This document shows positions 1-10,822 of a stretch of 28,385 nucleotides of DNA, piece after piece. Numbering within the stretch: position 1 is the first letter of the stretch; the number at the start of each line of letters is the position of its first letter. The stretch is from Isoetes engelmannii. Its lineage: Eukaryota; Streptophyta; Lycopodiopsida; Isoetales; Isoetaceae. The DNA lies in the NCBI GenBank assembly GCA_011763485.2, contig JAANSK020042243.1, forward strand, positions 1 through 28,385, read 5' to 3'. Both the position numbers and the translations under genes were made by a program. Below the pieces are notes generated by a model, which saw nothing but the letters and a program-made list of their open reading frames with translations, had not been told where the DNA came from and searched no databases.

Positions 1-65
1 AATTTGACACATTAATATCTCACTTAACGTCTAAGATACTTACCCATGTTAGTACCCCTAGGCTA

Positions 66-101
66 AGCTAGTGACGTGTCATTTCGGATATCGTATAAAT
101 A
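66..101 (+). promoter_or_regulatory. Possible promoter: ACGT-core element plus TATA box
   Basis: A TGACGTGTCA element (about 71-80) combines a TGACG core with an ACGTGTC abscisic-acid-response-like core. About 15 bp further on is TATAAATA (about 94-101). Element order and spacing fit a plant core promoter, but no coding sequence follows on the plus strand, so it may be the promoter of a decayed LTR or gene, or chance. Confidence 0.25.
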
Positions 102-1900
102 CCCGTATACGAGCATGGAACGTCACAATATCAAATTTCCATTGAGTTTTGGCAATCCTCGAATTCATCTCTAAATAGCAATGTCAATTTCAAACTATCA
201 CATTTCCAATGATAAGTAGGTGGTATGTATAGAAATTTTTGATCAAACAAAAGGGAGTGTGAGAACAAACATGTAAAGGCACTGTGATCATGTTGTGTGT
301 GTTTAGGCCAGATATCTAACAGCCTCCAAGATCATTTGTACATTTTTTCAATTGAAGAAAAGAATTTATTTTCTTAGAACTCATATGCTATAATCCATCT
401 TTATGAGCCTCTTCTCTTCTTCTTCCTTCCTTCCTTCCTTCCTTAACATTGTCAAATTGTTCTAGATTGTAGTTATAAATGAGATTTATTAGGTTCTATA
501 GCCATCGTGTTCCTATCTTTTTTTTTTCTTTTTCTTTTTTTGAAGGACGTCAAAGTCTATTCAATATTCCACAAAGTACAAGTATAATTGCAAAGGCAGG
601 AATAAAATCTCAGCATACAAAGATAATCCACTGAGTGAAGCAACCCACCTATGCAAGTGGTGATATACCCAAATACACCTCAAAAATCAAGTGTTTCTTC
701 TCATGTGCAAGCTGAGAACATTGGTCTTTGTAGCGACGTCGTGAAAAACGGATAGATTCTGTTTGCTTTGCCGGTGAAATCTTACAAATAATATTTGATT
801 ATAAAAAATGATCCAGAGTTGATAATTTTATCCACAACTATTATGCCACCGTAACACAAATAATAGAATAGAATGGTACGTTGAACACCCACCATTTAAA
901 AAATCCAATTGTCTATAGATCATGTTCTCGTTCACATTATGATGCATGTCCTCATAAGGACAATCACTCAAAGGACATATGGAACTTGATATAATAAACC
1001 AACCAATTAACTCTCAATTTAGAAGATAATTGCATAGGTGATTGGCTTGGAGATAATCACCAATATGAACAACAGGTACACATTTCCTTTGAATTGTACT
1101 TTGACTAATCTCCAACCTTCCTTGACTTGTGAGTTGGGCCTAGACATTGTATTCAGTCTATAAACTCCACTACATCTCCCATTCCACACGTCCATGGTTA
1201 ATGCCTGGCATCGTCAGGCGTACGTTTCTAGTTGATAGAGAAGAAGGGAACCTACCGGACCTTGAAAACAATGGCCCAACTTTGGCAGCATTGTATACGT
1301 TTGCAGCTGCTTCCGTGCAGACGATGCAGACCCTAACCTTAGTGTTGTGAAAAGAATAGATCATTTTTTACTCTAAGCTGCACGGCAAAACACACAACAA
1401 ATTGGTGTGAAGCAGCCATACCGGCGAACGTTCTGTTGAGCAGTCCACTTGCATAAAATCATGTTGAGTTGTGATGAAAAGGATATATGGTAGATGGGAG
1501 GCGGAAAGGAGAGGCTAGATCTTTGGCATGCCGGATTGAAGTAATCGTTTGCAATAGAAGCCAAGGGCAAATTTCCACATAATAAGTAATTTTCTTAGCC
1601 GCAAGATTAGAAAATAAGGAATCCAACGGACCCTATTAAATTTGGCTTAGGTGGCTGGCTAGGTGGATAGCCTAGGAAACCAAGAAATACTGTAGCAGGG
1701 GTTAGGCAAGCCTGCTAAAGATTTACCATATATTAAGCAAGGAAATGACAAACTAGTCATTGGACAATTTATGCTTCGTCATCAAACAAAAAGGCACCTT
1801 AAATCCACTATGTTCCTTTAAATGCTATCGGGCATAAACTGAAATATTGCTTGAATAATATATATTCTAAAAATGAATAAGATTTAAATAATTGTAACGC
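102..1900. other. Intergenic stretch without a recognisable gene
   Basis: I see no coding exon on either strand. The stretch holds a TTCC microsatellite (421-444), a T-rich tract near 517-541, and a small inverted repeat near 1695-1718 (AGCAGG...CCTGCT). The short open frames around 1147-1570 lack codon character and splice context. Confidence 0.5.
421..444. repeat. TTCC tetranucleotide microsatellite
   Basis: About five perfect tandem TTCC units lie in a longer pyrimidine-rich run that begins near 410. Confidence 0.8.
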
Positions 1901-1929
1901 ATTTCTTCTTGTTGGGACAGAAATGCCCC

Positions 1930-1935
1930 TTTATT
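1930..1935 (-). terminator. Candidate poly(A) signal of the phospholipase gene
   Basis: TTTATT on the plus strand reads AATAAA on the minus strand, about 25 nt past the stop codon of the phospholipase gene. That is close for a plant 3' UTR but possible. The match is to the motif only; no cleavage site can be seen. Confidence 0.35.
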
Positions 1936-1959
1936 CCAAAATTATTCAAAGAGGCGGGC

Positions 1960-3222
1960 CTAGTTGTATTCTTGGTTGTCAATGGTAGGAATATCTTCAG
2001 GCATCCGTTCAGGAATGCGCCAATTCCCATCTGGATCAACCTCCATACCTTTATGTTTGAGCTGCCACCAAATTCCTGGAATGAGCAGGTCATCCTTGAG
2101 TATATCAGCAGATTTATTGACCAGAGCATAATCTCTGTTAAACTCCAGCTTGAACGTTTTGGAGGAAGAGGCCTGCATTCCGGCAACCATGTGGAGATTA
2201 GCCTGCAAATTATGCTTATCACCAGGGGCTTTAGTATCCTTAAGGTAAGGAGACAGAGTAGAATCAAACTCAAGCTGATCTCCGCATTGGACATATCCAA
2301 GGCCAGGAAACAGGCGGATTACATCCTGAATGCTATTGATTCTTAAAATCCGCAATCCAGGAAGCTGCTCTGCACGTTTTTTAAATTTAGAATTTCCAAC
2401 ACCAGGGCATCCAAATGCAAATGCAGTTACAGGAATAATCTCCTTGTGCCCTTTTTCATTAATTCGGCTATTAATCCCACTATTTGCAATATCATATGCA
2501 CATAAAACAGCAAGGGAAGCACCTAAGCTATGCCCCACAACAGTAATGCTCAGATCTTCATCCTTGTATAGGTGAATCAACCTCTTAAGCTCTGCACAGA
2601 TCTGTTCTCTGGCACTCAGTTTTCCAAAAGGATCTGTGGGATCTTTAGAGATATATATGAGAACCCAACCCTCTGCAATCCTAATACCATCATCAATGAT
2701 AGAAGATAATCCTAAGTTTAAAGGAGGGAGCTGGACTGGTTTAAGAAGAACATCATCAATCCACTCTGTAGTTCTAAGAGTACCTCTCAAAGACACAACA
2801 ATATCTCTTCTGCCAAGCTTTTCCTTGCCCTTGTCATCTGCCACTGCAATAAAACCGCTCCAATTGTTCTCTTTAGACAAGGCATCCTGCCTCACAGATT
2901 TGAGAAGGAAAGATGCTGCTGTGTTAGTGGTTGCCGTTGCATAGAAATACCTTGTAATGTTGTAATCTGTACTCTTGCCAGACTTGGGATCATTCAAGCC
3001 CACCTTTTCAAACAATTTGCTCTTCCCATAGCGTGCAAATCCTGTATACTTTGAATTTGTGTCGTTGTCGAATGAATCGTAGATTGCTTGCACAAAATCC
3101 CCATAACGAACTAGCTCCTTTCGAAGGTCCAGATCTGGGGGATCTAGCATACCCTTCCATCGAGTTTCCCCTTGGATTAGTCTCCATCTAGATGCAAGTG
3201 AGAGCAATCCTTGGGTGCTCAT
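1960..3222 (-). CDS. Phospholipase A1-II family lipase (class 3 lipase), single exon
   Basis: The open frame encodes 420 residues and belongs to the plant PLA1-II group of class-3 lipases, related to DAD1-like acylhydrolases that cleave the sn-1 acyl chain of phospholipids, probably in the cytosol. I chose the ATG at 3222 because the frame upstream begins only with a GTG. Family landmarks from this start are the WKGMLDP motif near residue 23, VVSLRGT (142-148), the nucleophile elbow GHSLG (230-234, Ser232), the acid in NSIQD (Asp300), a histidine in KHNLQANLH (His337 or His344; His337 by position in the family), and the C-terminal WWQLKHKGM block near 385. Length and lack of introns match the family, and no organelle transit peptide is apparent. 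The frame has no disruption. Its upstream side lies close to fold-back DNA. Substrate and regulation cannot be read from the sequence. Confidence 0.93.
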   Translation of the reverse strand: MSTQGLLSLASRWRLIQGETRWKGMLDPPDLDLRKELVRYGDFVQAIYDSFDNDTNSKYTGFARYGKSKLFEKVGLNDPKSGKSTDYNITRYFYATATTNTAASFLLKSVRQDALSKENNWSGFIAVADDKGKEKLGRRDIVVSLRGTLRTTEWIDDVLLKPVQLPPLNLGLSSIIDDGIRIAEGWVLIYISKDPTDPFGKLSAREQICAELKRLIHLYKDEDLSITVVGHSLGASLAVLCAYDIANSGINSRINEKGHKEIIPVTAFAFGCPGVGNSKFKKRAEQLPGLRILRINSIQDVIRLFPGLGYVQCGDQLEFDSTLSPYLKDTKAPGDKHNLQANLHMVAGMQASSSKTFKLEFNRDYALVNKSADILKDDLLIPGIWWQLKHKGMEVDPDGNWRIPERMPEDIPTIDNQEYN

Positions 3223-3327
3223 CTGTGGTGCTTGATAGTTTGGGAATGGCACATTAGCTATATATTATGCTTAGCCATCGTCCCCAGCCAACCACTCACA
3301 TTTTCTTCCAAGGAGATAAGATAAGCC

Positions 3328-3546
3328 CCACAACAACAAGGAAACAGGGGAGCCCGTTCAGCTCTGGAATGGAAATCAGCGGGCTCTATTCTGCATCTCA
3401 GGTCATCAACAGGTAATGCAGTGTGAAATTTTGTTGGCTCCCCTATTTCCTTGTTGTGTTGGCCTGGAACTGGGTCATAGGATTCCAAGACCTGCTCCCG
3501 GCTCCGCCGGTCGCGGGACCCCCTGGAATCTGCTCCCCAGGTTCCA
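3328..3546. repeat. Compound fold-back (inverted-repeat) sequence upstream of the lipase
   Basis: An outer pair of 23-nt arms (3332-3354 and 3436-3458) is complementary with one or two mismatches around an 81-bp loop. A second nested structure follows at 3464-3546: GGAACTGGG pairs with CCCAGGTTCC, then GATTCCA with TGGAATC, then TCCCG with CGGGA, in a locally GC-rich stretch. The block begins about 105 bp upstream of the lipase start codon and so overlaps its promoter or 5' UTR. It could be a MITE-like remnant or an independent hairpin. Confidence 0.6.
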
Positions 3547-4599
3547 TGCCACACGACAAAAGACTTGTTGAAAACGTGATGCTTATCTTCCTTCAAAGAG
3601 ATAAGGTAGGCTATGGGAAACAAAAATGTTAACTGACCAAATCCTTCTAATCTCATCATATCCTTCTCATGAAGGTGCCCACTTTGAAAAGAGAGTCAAA
3701 TTGTGCTTGAAATTGTTGGGAGGGAAGCGAATGGAGGTTGCTCGTGCGGGTATGGAATGCAAGAGGCTTCCCCATGCTTGGAAGCATTATGTAAAGCCTA
3801 TCCAAATGGCAAGGCCGTCAAAGGGAACAAAATATGTGTGTTTAAGACTAAGAAACTGGATTGTATAATGCTCTTTTAAGGGATTGATTAGAAATTCCAC
3901 AAATGTTAATCATCATATGGTGCATTTCTAATTTGTAAGGATCTTTGCCCATATTACATACTACCTTGCTTACCTTAAAACTCTCCAAAATAATAAAATT
4001 ACTTGAAATTGGTGGTCCAGGCTATTGTTATAAGCAAATAGTTTGTGATCGATGTATTATGATGGATAATGTGCGTGGTGGGCATGCCCTATCCCAGGGT
4101 TCAAACATGTGCAAAGGAGACACATTAAATACAATATCCCACCATAAGCTCCTTGCCTCTCAGAACGCTTTGTCTTATTATCAAAATTCTCATGCTATCA
4201 ACCTACTGCAACATTGCACTTTCAATTAAAATTTTGCAATTTCAAATTTGCAGTCAAGTTTATTTCCTAGGCTAGGATCACTTCCATCACATTTACCAAA
4301 AAATGGACTGACAAAATCTTTAATGGCTACAACTTTAAAAGATTTGAAGACATCTATGGTAATGGTGTCGTTTATGCTTATATCATTACCAACTGGTATT
4401 AATAATCAGAGGCTACTGCCAATAAAGATCTAACATTAGCATATATTAATAGTTACTTGTCTATGTATTCATTTTTCGTAAGCAATGACATCCTTGTGGT
4501 TTCATTGAAGACCTTTAGCGCGGCTGAGATGATTTTGATGAGTAGCATGCAATTCCTCAACATAAACGGTCCTTGTCTATCCTAGCAATAATGGTTGTA
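3547..4599. other. Intergenic stretch, no supported gene
   Basis: No exon with splice sites or a known domain is visible. A GGGTTCAAAC string near 4099 resembles a tRNA B-box but has no convincing A-box partner. A plus-strand frame at 3626-3868 has somewhat protein-like composition but no recognised homology. Confidence 0.4.
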
Positions 4600-5750
4600 G
4601 TACAGTTTAAAGCACCAATTCATTAATTTGAGAAACGTACAATCTCGTTTTGCTCCAAATAGCTCGTAGCAGGCATATATAGAGTACTTTGTAGATTGGC
4701 ATAGTGCCTGTGAAGGAAAAAAGGCCTTCAGGTTACTCAATAATTGGGCAATCAACTCAAGGTGAATCCATTCTTTCTACACATTTGATGGAGATTCCAC
4801 TATAACCTGAGGAATCCCATCAATATTAAGATGCACTTCCAGTGCTGCCCTGTCAATTTGTTGTTGACCCAAGTGCAGGCGATCATCTATATCCATATTC
4901 GTATAACCGGTTGTCTACGGGATATCTTGTTCGATATCAGCGTATTCTAAAAAGCCTACTTCCAAGCACCAATTTCGAGTGTCATGTGACGCATTCTACT
5001 GCAGTTGTTAATGAACTTCTCAGAGTTGGCCCCAAGAGCTACAACCTTGTCGAGCAAGTCTTCCAGTAGCTCACCCAGACTGTTACTTGCATTGGTTCCC
5101 CTGGCACAGATTCACAAACCATTAGAGGCATGAAGACATCTAAACCATCAGTCAAAGCTTTCAGTTTTTGAAAAAGAGGCTTTGCAGATGCTAACACCCT
5201 GCTAACATCACAGCATTGATTTGTCTAAAACTATTAAGTTCAGAATTCTAAAATTCAAGCTCCCCCTTTCCAATGATAGATATAAAGCTTGATAATTTTC
5301 CATTCGGGCTTAGCCTGCACCATAATATTTAAAATTCAGTATCCCTCTGTTGTGCACCGAAATCTAGCAAATAACCATTAGAAAAAGAATGCTCGCTTGC
5401 AATGATAATTTGTCCATGCACAAGATTAGCAACTTGTGAAAAGTTAAGGTATTCATGCAAGTAAGAGGTACAAGCAACAACATACTCCCGTTTACCAGTT
5501 GTCTTGTTACGTACTGCCTTTGCTTTTTTCTTTTCTTTGGTGCATTAAATTTATGGTACCACAGTTACAGCATAACTGAGTCTTATCAGGTGTTTTCTTG
5601 TGCCATTGTGAGGATTTCCCATTAGATGTACTGCCATGCGTTTCCTTATCTGATTTAGAACTACTTATGTATACAAGAAATTTATCGCGGCGGCCACTCC
5701 CTTGTCTTCAGATAAGATTGATAAAAGGGGAATGCTCTTAGCGTCTTACT
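4600..5750 (-). mobile_element. Ty1/copia-like LTR retroelement fossil (gag-protease region)
   Basis: Reading the minus strand from 5750 downwards, broken coding stretches appear in the order expected for a copia element. A lysine-rich part contains a CCNCG zinc-knuckle-like motif near 5560-5580, followed by a stretch near 5360-5400 resembling the start of the copia aspartic protease. More protein-like but unassigned sequence continues to about 4600. The element is clearly broken many times, with no LTRs located in the window, so it looks old. The limits are approximate, and the distal part (4600-5230) may belong to something else. Confidence 0.4.
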
Positions 5751-5976
5751 AACTCAATTATTGATTTTATGCCAGTTGGGATAAACATTTATTTTGATGG
5801 TATGGGCAATAGAAGTTCTCAAACTATGTGTGTTGACTAACGTGATACTATTGGTCTGATTCTGATGGGGTGAGCGTTTGGAACATTAAATAACGGTCAA
5901 TATACTTTTTCCTTGTGTGCCGATTTGTATAATGTATAGTTGATATCAAGTCAAAATGCTGTGAGTTTTGGATGAA

Positions 5977-6048
5977 CCAAATTATAGTGATGAATGTCTA
6001 AGCTTGGAGGATCCAAATTGTAGTGCTAAATGTCTAAGCTTGGAGGAT
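5977..6048. repeat. Tandem duplication of a 36-bp unit
   Basis: Two adjacent 36-bp units (5977-6012 and 6013-6048), each starting CCAAATT and ending AAGCTTGGAGGAT, differ at only a few positions. The second unit runs directly into the tRNA T-arm-like sequence at 6041-6059, so the duplication appears to have formed at the edge of the SINE-like element. Confidence 0.8.
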
Positions 6049-6115
6049 TTGAACCTCCATATTTGCTAGAATTTTGAAGCAAGTGACGGATGTAATCTTT
6101 ACCTTTTAAACTATC
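6041..6115 (-). mobile_element. Degenerate tRNA-derived SINE head
   Basis: On the minus strand an A-box-like TAGTTTAAAAGGTAAAG (6113-6097) is followed by a B-box GGTTCAAATCC (6055-6045) inside a perfect T-arm-like stem, TGGAGG/CCTCCA. This is the internal RNA polymerase III promoter layout of a tRNA or tRNA-derived SINE. The anticodon region and acceptor stem do not form a plausible tRNA, so I call a SINE remnant rather than a tRNA gene. Confidence 0.4.
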
Positions 6116-6119
6116 CCTA

Positions 6120-6805
6120 TCCCTAATATATATAAAATTATGTCACTCGGTGATCTGAGTTGGAGGCCCCAAAAAAAGGACATCTGGACATCATGTGACT
6201 TGGCTTTGAGATAATGTGATGTGGCATCGAAACCTAAGGAAATAGAGATAGAACACGGTTTTAGATTTCCGGCTCCGTGCAGCAGAGGGCTTTTTGAAGG
6301 GGGGCAGCTCCGGCCATTCTTCTAGGCGTTCGAGCTCTGATTCTGCTTCGGTTTACTGCTCGTTTAGCTTTCAGCTGCAATTTGCTTGCAATTTTTTACA
6401 ATCATTTGATGAAAACAGAGTATAGTTTCGTCAAAAGCCCTAACCTTCTCCTAACTGGTTCAACTCCGGCGAGGATTAGAAACCTTTAAAAGGTAAACCC
6501 TGTTTCATTTCTGGCGAAGTAATTAAAAAGGCGTTTTTCTGGAGTTGCCGACGTTGCAGATTCTAGGAGCAGTGCCACCCTCTGTAGATAAACAGACAAA
6601 CATGCTGATTGTAAACAAACAGATTCATGCCCCCTGTAGAGTTTTTTCAAACTTGCGAGTTCATGAACAACTTGAGTTTATGACCTGTGGACTCAAAACA
6701 ACGCCTTAATATATTGACATTTTGTGCAGTGATGAAGCAGAAGACAGTCAAAAAAATTCTTGGCATTCCTAAGATTCACCATTTGGATGCTCAGTCAAGT
6801 AAAAT
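6120..6805 (+). other. Possible 5' part of an unidentified gene (UTR exon, intron, first coding exon)
   Basis: A TATATATAAAA box (6126-6136) precedes a 5' UTR-like stretch, a possible donor AAAAG|GTAAAC near 6492, and an acceptor TTTTGTGCAG near 6730 directly before TGATGAAGCAG. From that ATG the frame reads MKQKTVKKILGIPKIHHLDA and reaches a GTAAAAT donor near 6800. I find no convincing downstream exon and do not recognise the peptide. It may be a gene fragment, a truncated gene or a coincidence. A short upstream ATG frame lies near 6409. Confidence 0.22.
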
Positions 6806-8670
6806 ATGTACATTTATAAATTGTCAAAGAAGATTGACATAATGGCAAGGGGATTGCTTAGGCCTTAATTTCGTTGTTCTCTTCTTAAATTCTAGTTCTT
6901 ATTTCGTTGTCCTTATTTTATTCTTCTATTCTTAACTGACACTAACCAGATCATTTCCTCCTTTTGCAATGCATAAGCAGTGGATTTTCTGGGGTCTGGG
7001 TTAGATATTGATGAATAAAACTAAAGGTCTATAAACTTTGTAAATATAAGTGTCGCAACGAGAGAGAGACACCACATTTGAAGTTTTCCATGCTTGCTTG
7101 CTTGATTCTTCCCAATTTGGGTCTCAGATGAAAAATCTCACGAGCAAATGTTGCTTCATATGTTGGTGATCCGACATTTGTAACAGGTTAACGGGCAGAT
7201 GGGCATCCCAAATTCAGATTTAAAGATCATTCCGACAGTCCAAACGTCTTCCCAAACTCTGTTTCTTCGTCTGACTGATGTATTCTGTTTGTTCACCTAC
7301 TCAATCTATGACAGTCATCATATCTAGCCCAAGAATAATACTAAACATTGACTTCCTGCCTCAGCTTTGTACAAAAGGACAGCCTAGATCTAGAACAAAA
7401 AGGAAGCCACGTTCCTTCCTGTTAGAATTAGAATTCTAGTAAATTAACCAAACGTGGATCTAGAACTCTATCTGGCACTGGAGCAATTTCATTCTGTAAC
7501 TAAGATCAACACAACGCCTTTGATCTTTAAACATATAGCATTCATTGTAGCAAATGAAAGGTACTCCTTTGCAATAGGGATATTGTTCCCTGCATTTCTA
7601 ATCCACACTAAAGTATTGGGGTGTTCGTATTCACTAAAAACTGAAATGGACAAAGCGGACATAGAGAACTCATCTGTTGTAAATTAAAATCTCACTGAGC
7701 TAAGTGTTCCTGCCAGTTAGAGTAACAATATTATGTATGGTATGGATTTAAAGTGCAAAAACAATGACATCATGCTTCTGCCTTCTAAAAGATATCTACA
7801 ATTTAGTTCCACTATGTAGCTGAAAATAGAAGGACCCAGTCTTAACATTTTATTTTACTGAGCACATTCTCTGACCTCCTAAATGAGGTCATACAATTTA
7901 GGTCATCAATATATAGCTGAAGTTAGAAAGGATTTTAACCTTTTATTTTGCTGAACAACAAGCCCAGATCTAGACTAAGGTTAGTGTAAACACTTAGAAC
8001 TAGAAACTTAGAAACTGTAGAAAATTACCTAAGCAAAATAAACCTGGACCTAGGTAGCTGCTCTTTTTTTGCAGTTATAATCCTGAAGGATACTAGGAGA
8101 TATATTAAATCAGGATTAGAACACGTCAACAAAACTCCCTCGAACCATAGCGGCGGCAACGCCGCCGCATTACCGTCTTGTATAATATATACTAGATCAT
8201 GCGCCAACAGGCCATTGACCAAGTCAACAAATTGACAGCATTGTCCTAAACATCAGGTGGGGCAAGACGAAGCCATGCTTCATTTCGTTTTGCCATGCTG
8301 AATAAATCTGGAATACGTGTTTGGGATTGCTTGTGAGGTCCTATGGACTATTTTCCAGCACCCAGTTTCTGCAATTTACCCGTCGTTTTGGGGCTGAACT
8401 GTGTCTGCAAAATGGACTGAACTGTGTCAACTGTAAACTTTTATAATTATTGCTTAACTTTTGCTACTTACTTCCATGGACCTGATGGGCGTCCACAGTT
8501 TAGAGAATTTGATTTCAACGTTTGCCCTTTCCATTTCGATAATTCCATCCCCCGCTTCCCATCCTGGTGGTGGAATCCAAAAGGGATCGTATCTGCAAAT
8601 AAAACTTATAATTAGTAATAACTTAGCTCTGCATTCTTCAGTTTAAATGTTTCAATAACAAACCTTTCAC
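6806..8670. other. Intergenic stretch with small repeats
   Basis: No supported gene. Two imperfect direct repeats of about 44 bp (about 7818-7862 and 7914-7956, both with TAGCTGAA and CATTTTATTTT-like cores) lie about 95 bp apart. A GC-rich hairpin is at 8150-8168. Confidence 0.45.
8150..8168. repeat. GC-rich 8-bp-stem hairpin
   Basis: GCGGCGGC, a 3-nt AAC loop, then GCCGCCGC form a perfect inverted repeat in AT-rich surroundings. No T-tract follows, and no gene end is known here. Confidence 0.7.
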
Positions 8671-8674
8671 TAGA

Positions 8675-9117
8675 CTATCTTCGCTCCTTATCTTTGTGAA
8701 GCTTCAAAATACCATAATCTTCTGCCGTGTTTGTGTTAACATGACTCCCGCCAGCACCCTCGTAACGGACTTGTCCACTGATTCTTACCTTCTGCTGGTC
8801 TTGCCGCTTTCTCTTCTCACAAGACAAACTCGGCTTCTGGAAAATCCAGTTAAAAGCTTCATCTACGGTGATTAGTCCTTCTTTTCCACATCAAAACAAC
8901 TACCTACCTGAATAACCTGCTCCGCTGCGGCCTTCAAATCCGCCGGAAGCAAGCATCCTATAATAAAACAAGCGGATCGAAAAGTAAGAGCGGATCGGAA
9001 AGTAAGAGTTAAAGACTTATTTACCAGTCGATACAGGAAAGCCATGCCTCGTCCGGCATGTTGCAGCCATCTTTGCACTGCAGCAGAAATCCCTGGGCTC
9101 CCGCACAAGCTCAAAAT
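8675..9117 (-). CDS. Unidentified gene, last three exons
   Basis: Three minus-strand exons join with correct phases. Exon A is 9117-9025 (acceptor after TGTTTAAATGTTGCGAG; donor ACTG|GTAAAT). Exon B is 8957-8908 (acceptor TTTTATTATAG; donor CAG|GTAGGTA). Exon C is 8836-8675 (acceptor GGATTTTCCAG), ending in TAG. The introns are 67 and 71 nt. The product reads ELVREPRDFCCSAKMAATC, then RHGFPVSTGCLLPADLKAA, a basic KRKRQDQQK stretch, and ends near EDYGILKLHKDKERR. I do not recognise the family. The KRKRQ cluster could be a nuclear signal. A further protein-like stretch upstream (about 9150-9262) may be another exon, but no clean donor joins it, so the 5' end is unknown. A donor-like GTAAGA inside exon C could allow an alternative isoform. 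It could be a decayed fragment, but three matching junctions argue for a real gene. Confidence 0.42.
8972..9007. repeat. Tandem 18-bp repeat inside an intron
   Basis: Two 18-bp units beginning GCGGATCG and ending AAGTAAGA, differing at one base, fill much of the 67-nt intron between exons A and B of the unidentified gene. The intron is therefore largely made of a recent duplication. Confidence 0.85.
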
Positions 9118-9269
9118 CTCGCAACATTTAAACAAAAGGATGAAAATTCATGATATTCTCCTGATGCTATGTTGTATCTGGAGTGGCGGATATCCTGCTA
9201 CATTTGGAGGTAGTGCAACCGGAAAAGAACATTCCGGAATCTTTAGTCGTGTGGACTACTACTCTACAC

Positions 9270-10600
9270 GCCACCAAATATAATCATCAGATACCAAAGG
9301 GCAGTTTTAAGCTAACTACTAGCACGTCCAGGGGGCTACTATATCTACACTTTTCGCCTACATTTTTTGCCATGCATCAGGGGTAAAATTTAATCTAGGA
9401 TCCCGCACGATTTGGCTCCGGACGGACAACGGCTCCTTTACCCTCCTCTACCTTTAGTTTTGTAATTCGTTAGGTTATCGTGACTTTTTAATCATTAAAA
9501 TTGTACACAACCAAATCGCAGAGGCGACACGGATGGGTGTCGCACAATGCCATGTCATCATTCGCCACCAAACCTTCAATTCGGCCACATGCATCTCCTC
9601 CACAAATTGGGCGATTGCATGTTAATTAATTTAGCCTAGAGCTTGGACGTGCACCATTTAGGAGATAGTGCAGCTTGCATTGCATCTATTCACATGTGCA
9701 AAGAACGAACTCATTAGTCGAATTTGCCTGTACAGCTTTGCTTCTTTTCTTTGGAGGAGTAGCTGTGATTTAGATTTTTAGTCCAAAATTCATGTGCAAG
9801 TGATTGTCATCGAACCTACCATGTGGCAATGCAGCCAAGTAGGAAATGCTCAGTACAATATCACGGCCATCACTGAGATGTGCTGCTATTCAAAATGTGA
9901 ACTCTAATTCATAAAGCGAATGAAGGAATGAGTTTATGTTAGGTATATATCTACTTACATCCAAATCTAATTTCATGTGCAACAAGAAATGTGTGCCCAT
10001 TGATACAGGGCCTTAGTTGTGGATATACAGATGAGCTTTGTAAGTGCAAAAAAATGTTGTAAATTATCTTTTACTAAATAAATGCATGTATTGAACTACA
10101 CAAAATGAAAAAAAAAAAAAAACCATCTGGTTGACAAATTTATTCCTAAGTATTTGATGGGTTTTATTAAGAATATAAATATGAGATGGGTTTTATTAAG
10201 AAAATAAATAGTGAGCACCCATTAATCAGGGATCTACAACATGTCATGATAGCTGCTGCAAGAGAAAGGTGCAAGTGGCCGGATTCAACTGTTTTTTAAA
10301 TTTTCTTCTTGACATTTCATGTGCCTAAAAGGGCCTTCATGTATGCAAACTCTTTTCCAGATTGCATTGTAAGAATCGAATGGGCAAGCTTTTTACGCAG
10401 CCATAGATTTCGCTTAATGCATGTGACGAAATCTGGAGTTCAGAGATGATGGTTAGTGGAGTTTGAAGGCCCAGAAGAATTAGAATCAAATTTTTGCCAG
10501 AGTTGATAAGCTGGAGCAAATGCAACACTTACAGATCATAGCCAGCTAGCTCGGCTTTGGATCAAATTCATATTCTCGAGTCCTAGAGTCTAAGCCTTTG
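9270..10600. other. Intergenic stretch, no supported gene
   Basis: It holds an A15 run (10108-10122), possibly the tail of an unrecognised plus-strand retroposed copy, and a tandem duplication with a 29-bp period (10155 and 10184, both starting GATGGGTTTTATTAAGAA). No exon or domain is recognised. Confidence 0.4.
10155..10210. repeat. 29-bp tandem duplication
   Basis: Two copies of GATGGGTTTTATTAAGAA followed by an A/T-rich end lie head to tail, about 30 bp past an A15 run. Confidence 0.7.
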
Positions 10601-10822
10601 AGTTCTAACTTTATTTGCATGTTTCTGGATTCTTTTGTTTCACATTTTAAGCTTCATTGCTGCTCTGGTCCCCCAAAACTGCCGCATGTTATGGCCGCAG
10701 AGCAAAGAAAGCTATGTTTTTCCTCAAGCTCTTCCAGAAAGTACAGCCCAATAATTTTGAGCTCACATTCGGTAAGAAAATTGCAGTCATCGATGCCAGA
10801 TTTAGAACTGCGATGCATGTGC

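Noticed and set aside
3250-3252. GTG as start codon of the lipase
   Set aside because: The ATG at 3222 gives the family-typical N-terminus and is the normal eukaryotic choice.
3258-3659. A 133-codon minus-strand open frame just upstream of the lipase
   Set aside because: It runs through the inverted repeats, has no recognisable domain, and its internal similarities come from the fold-back DNA.
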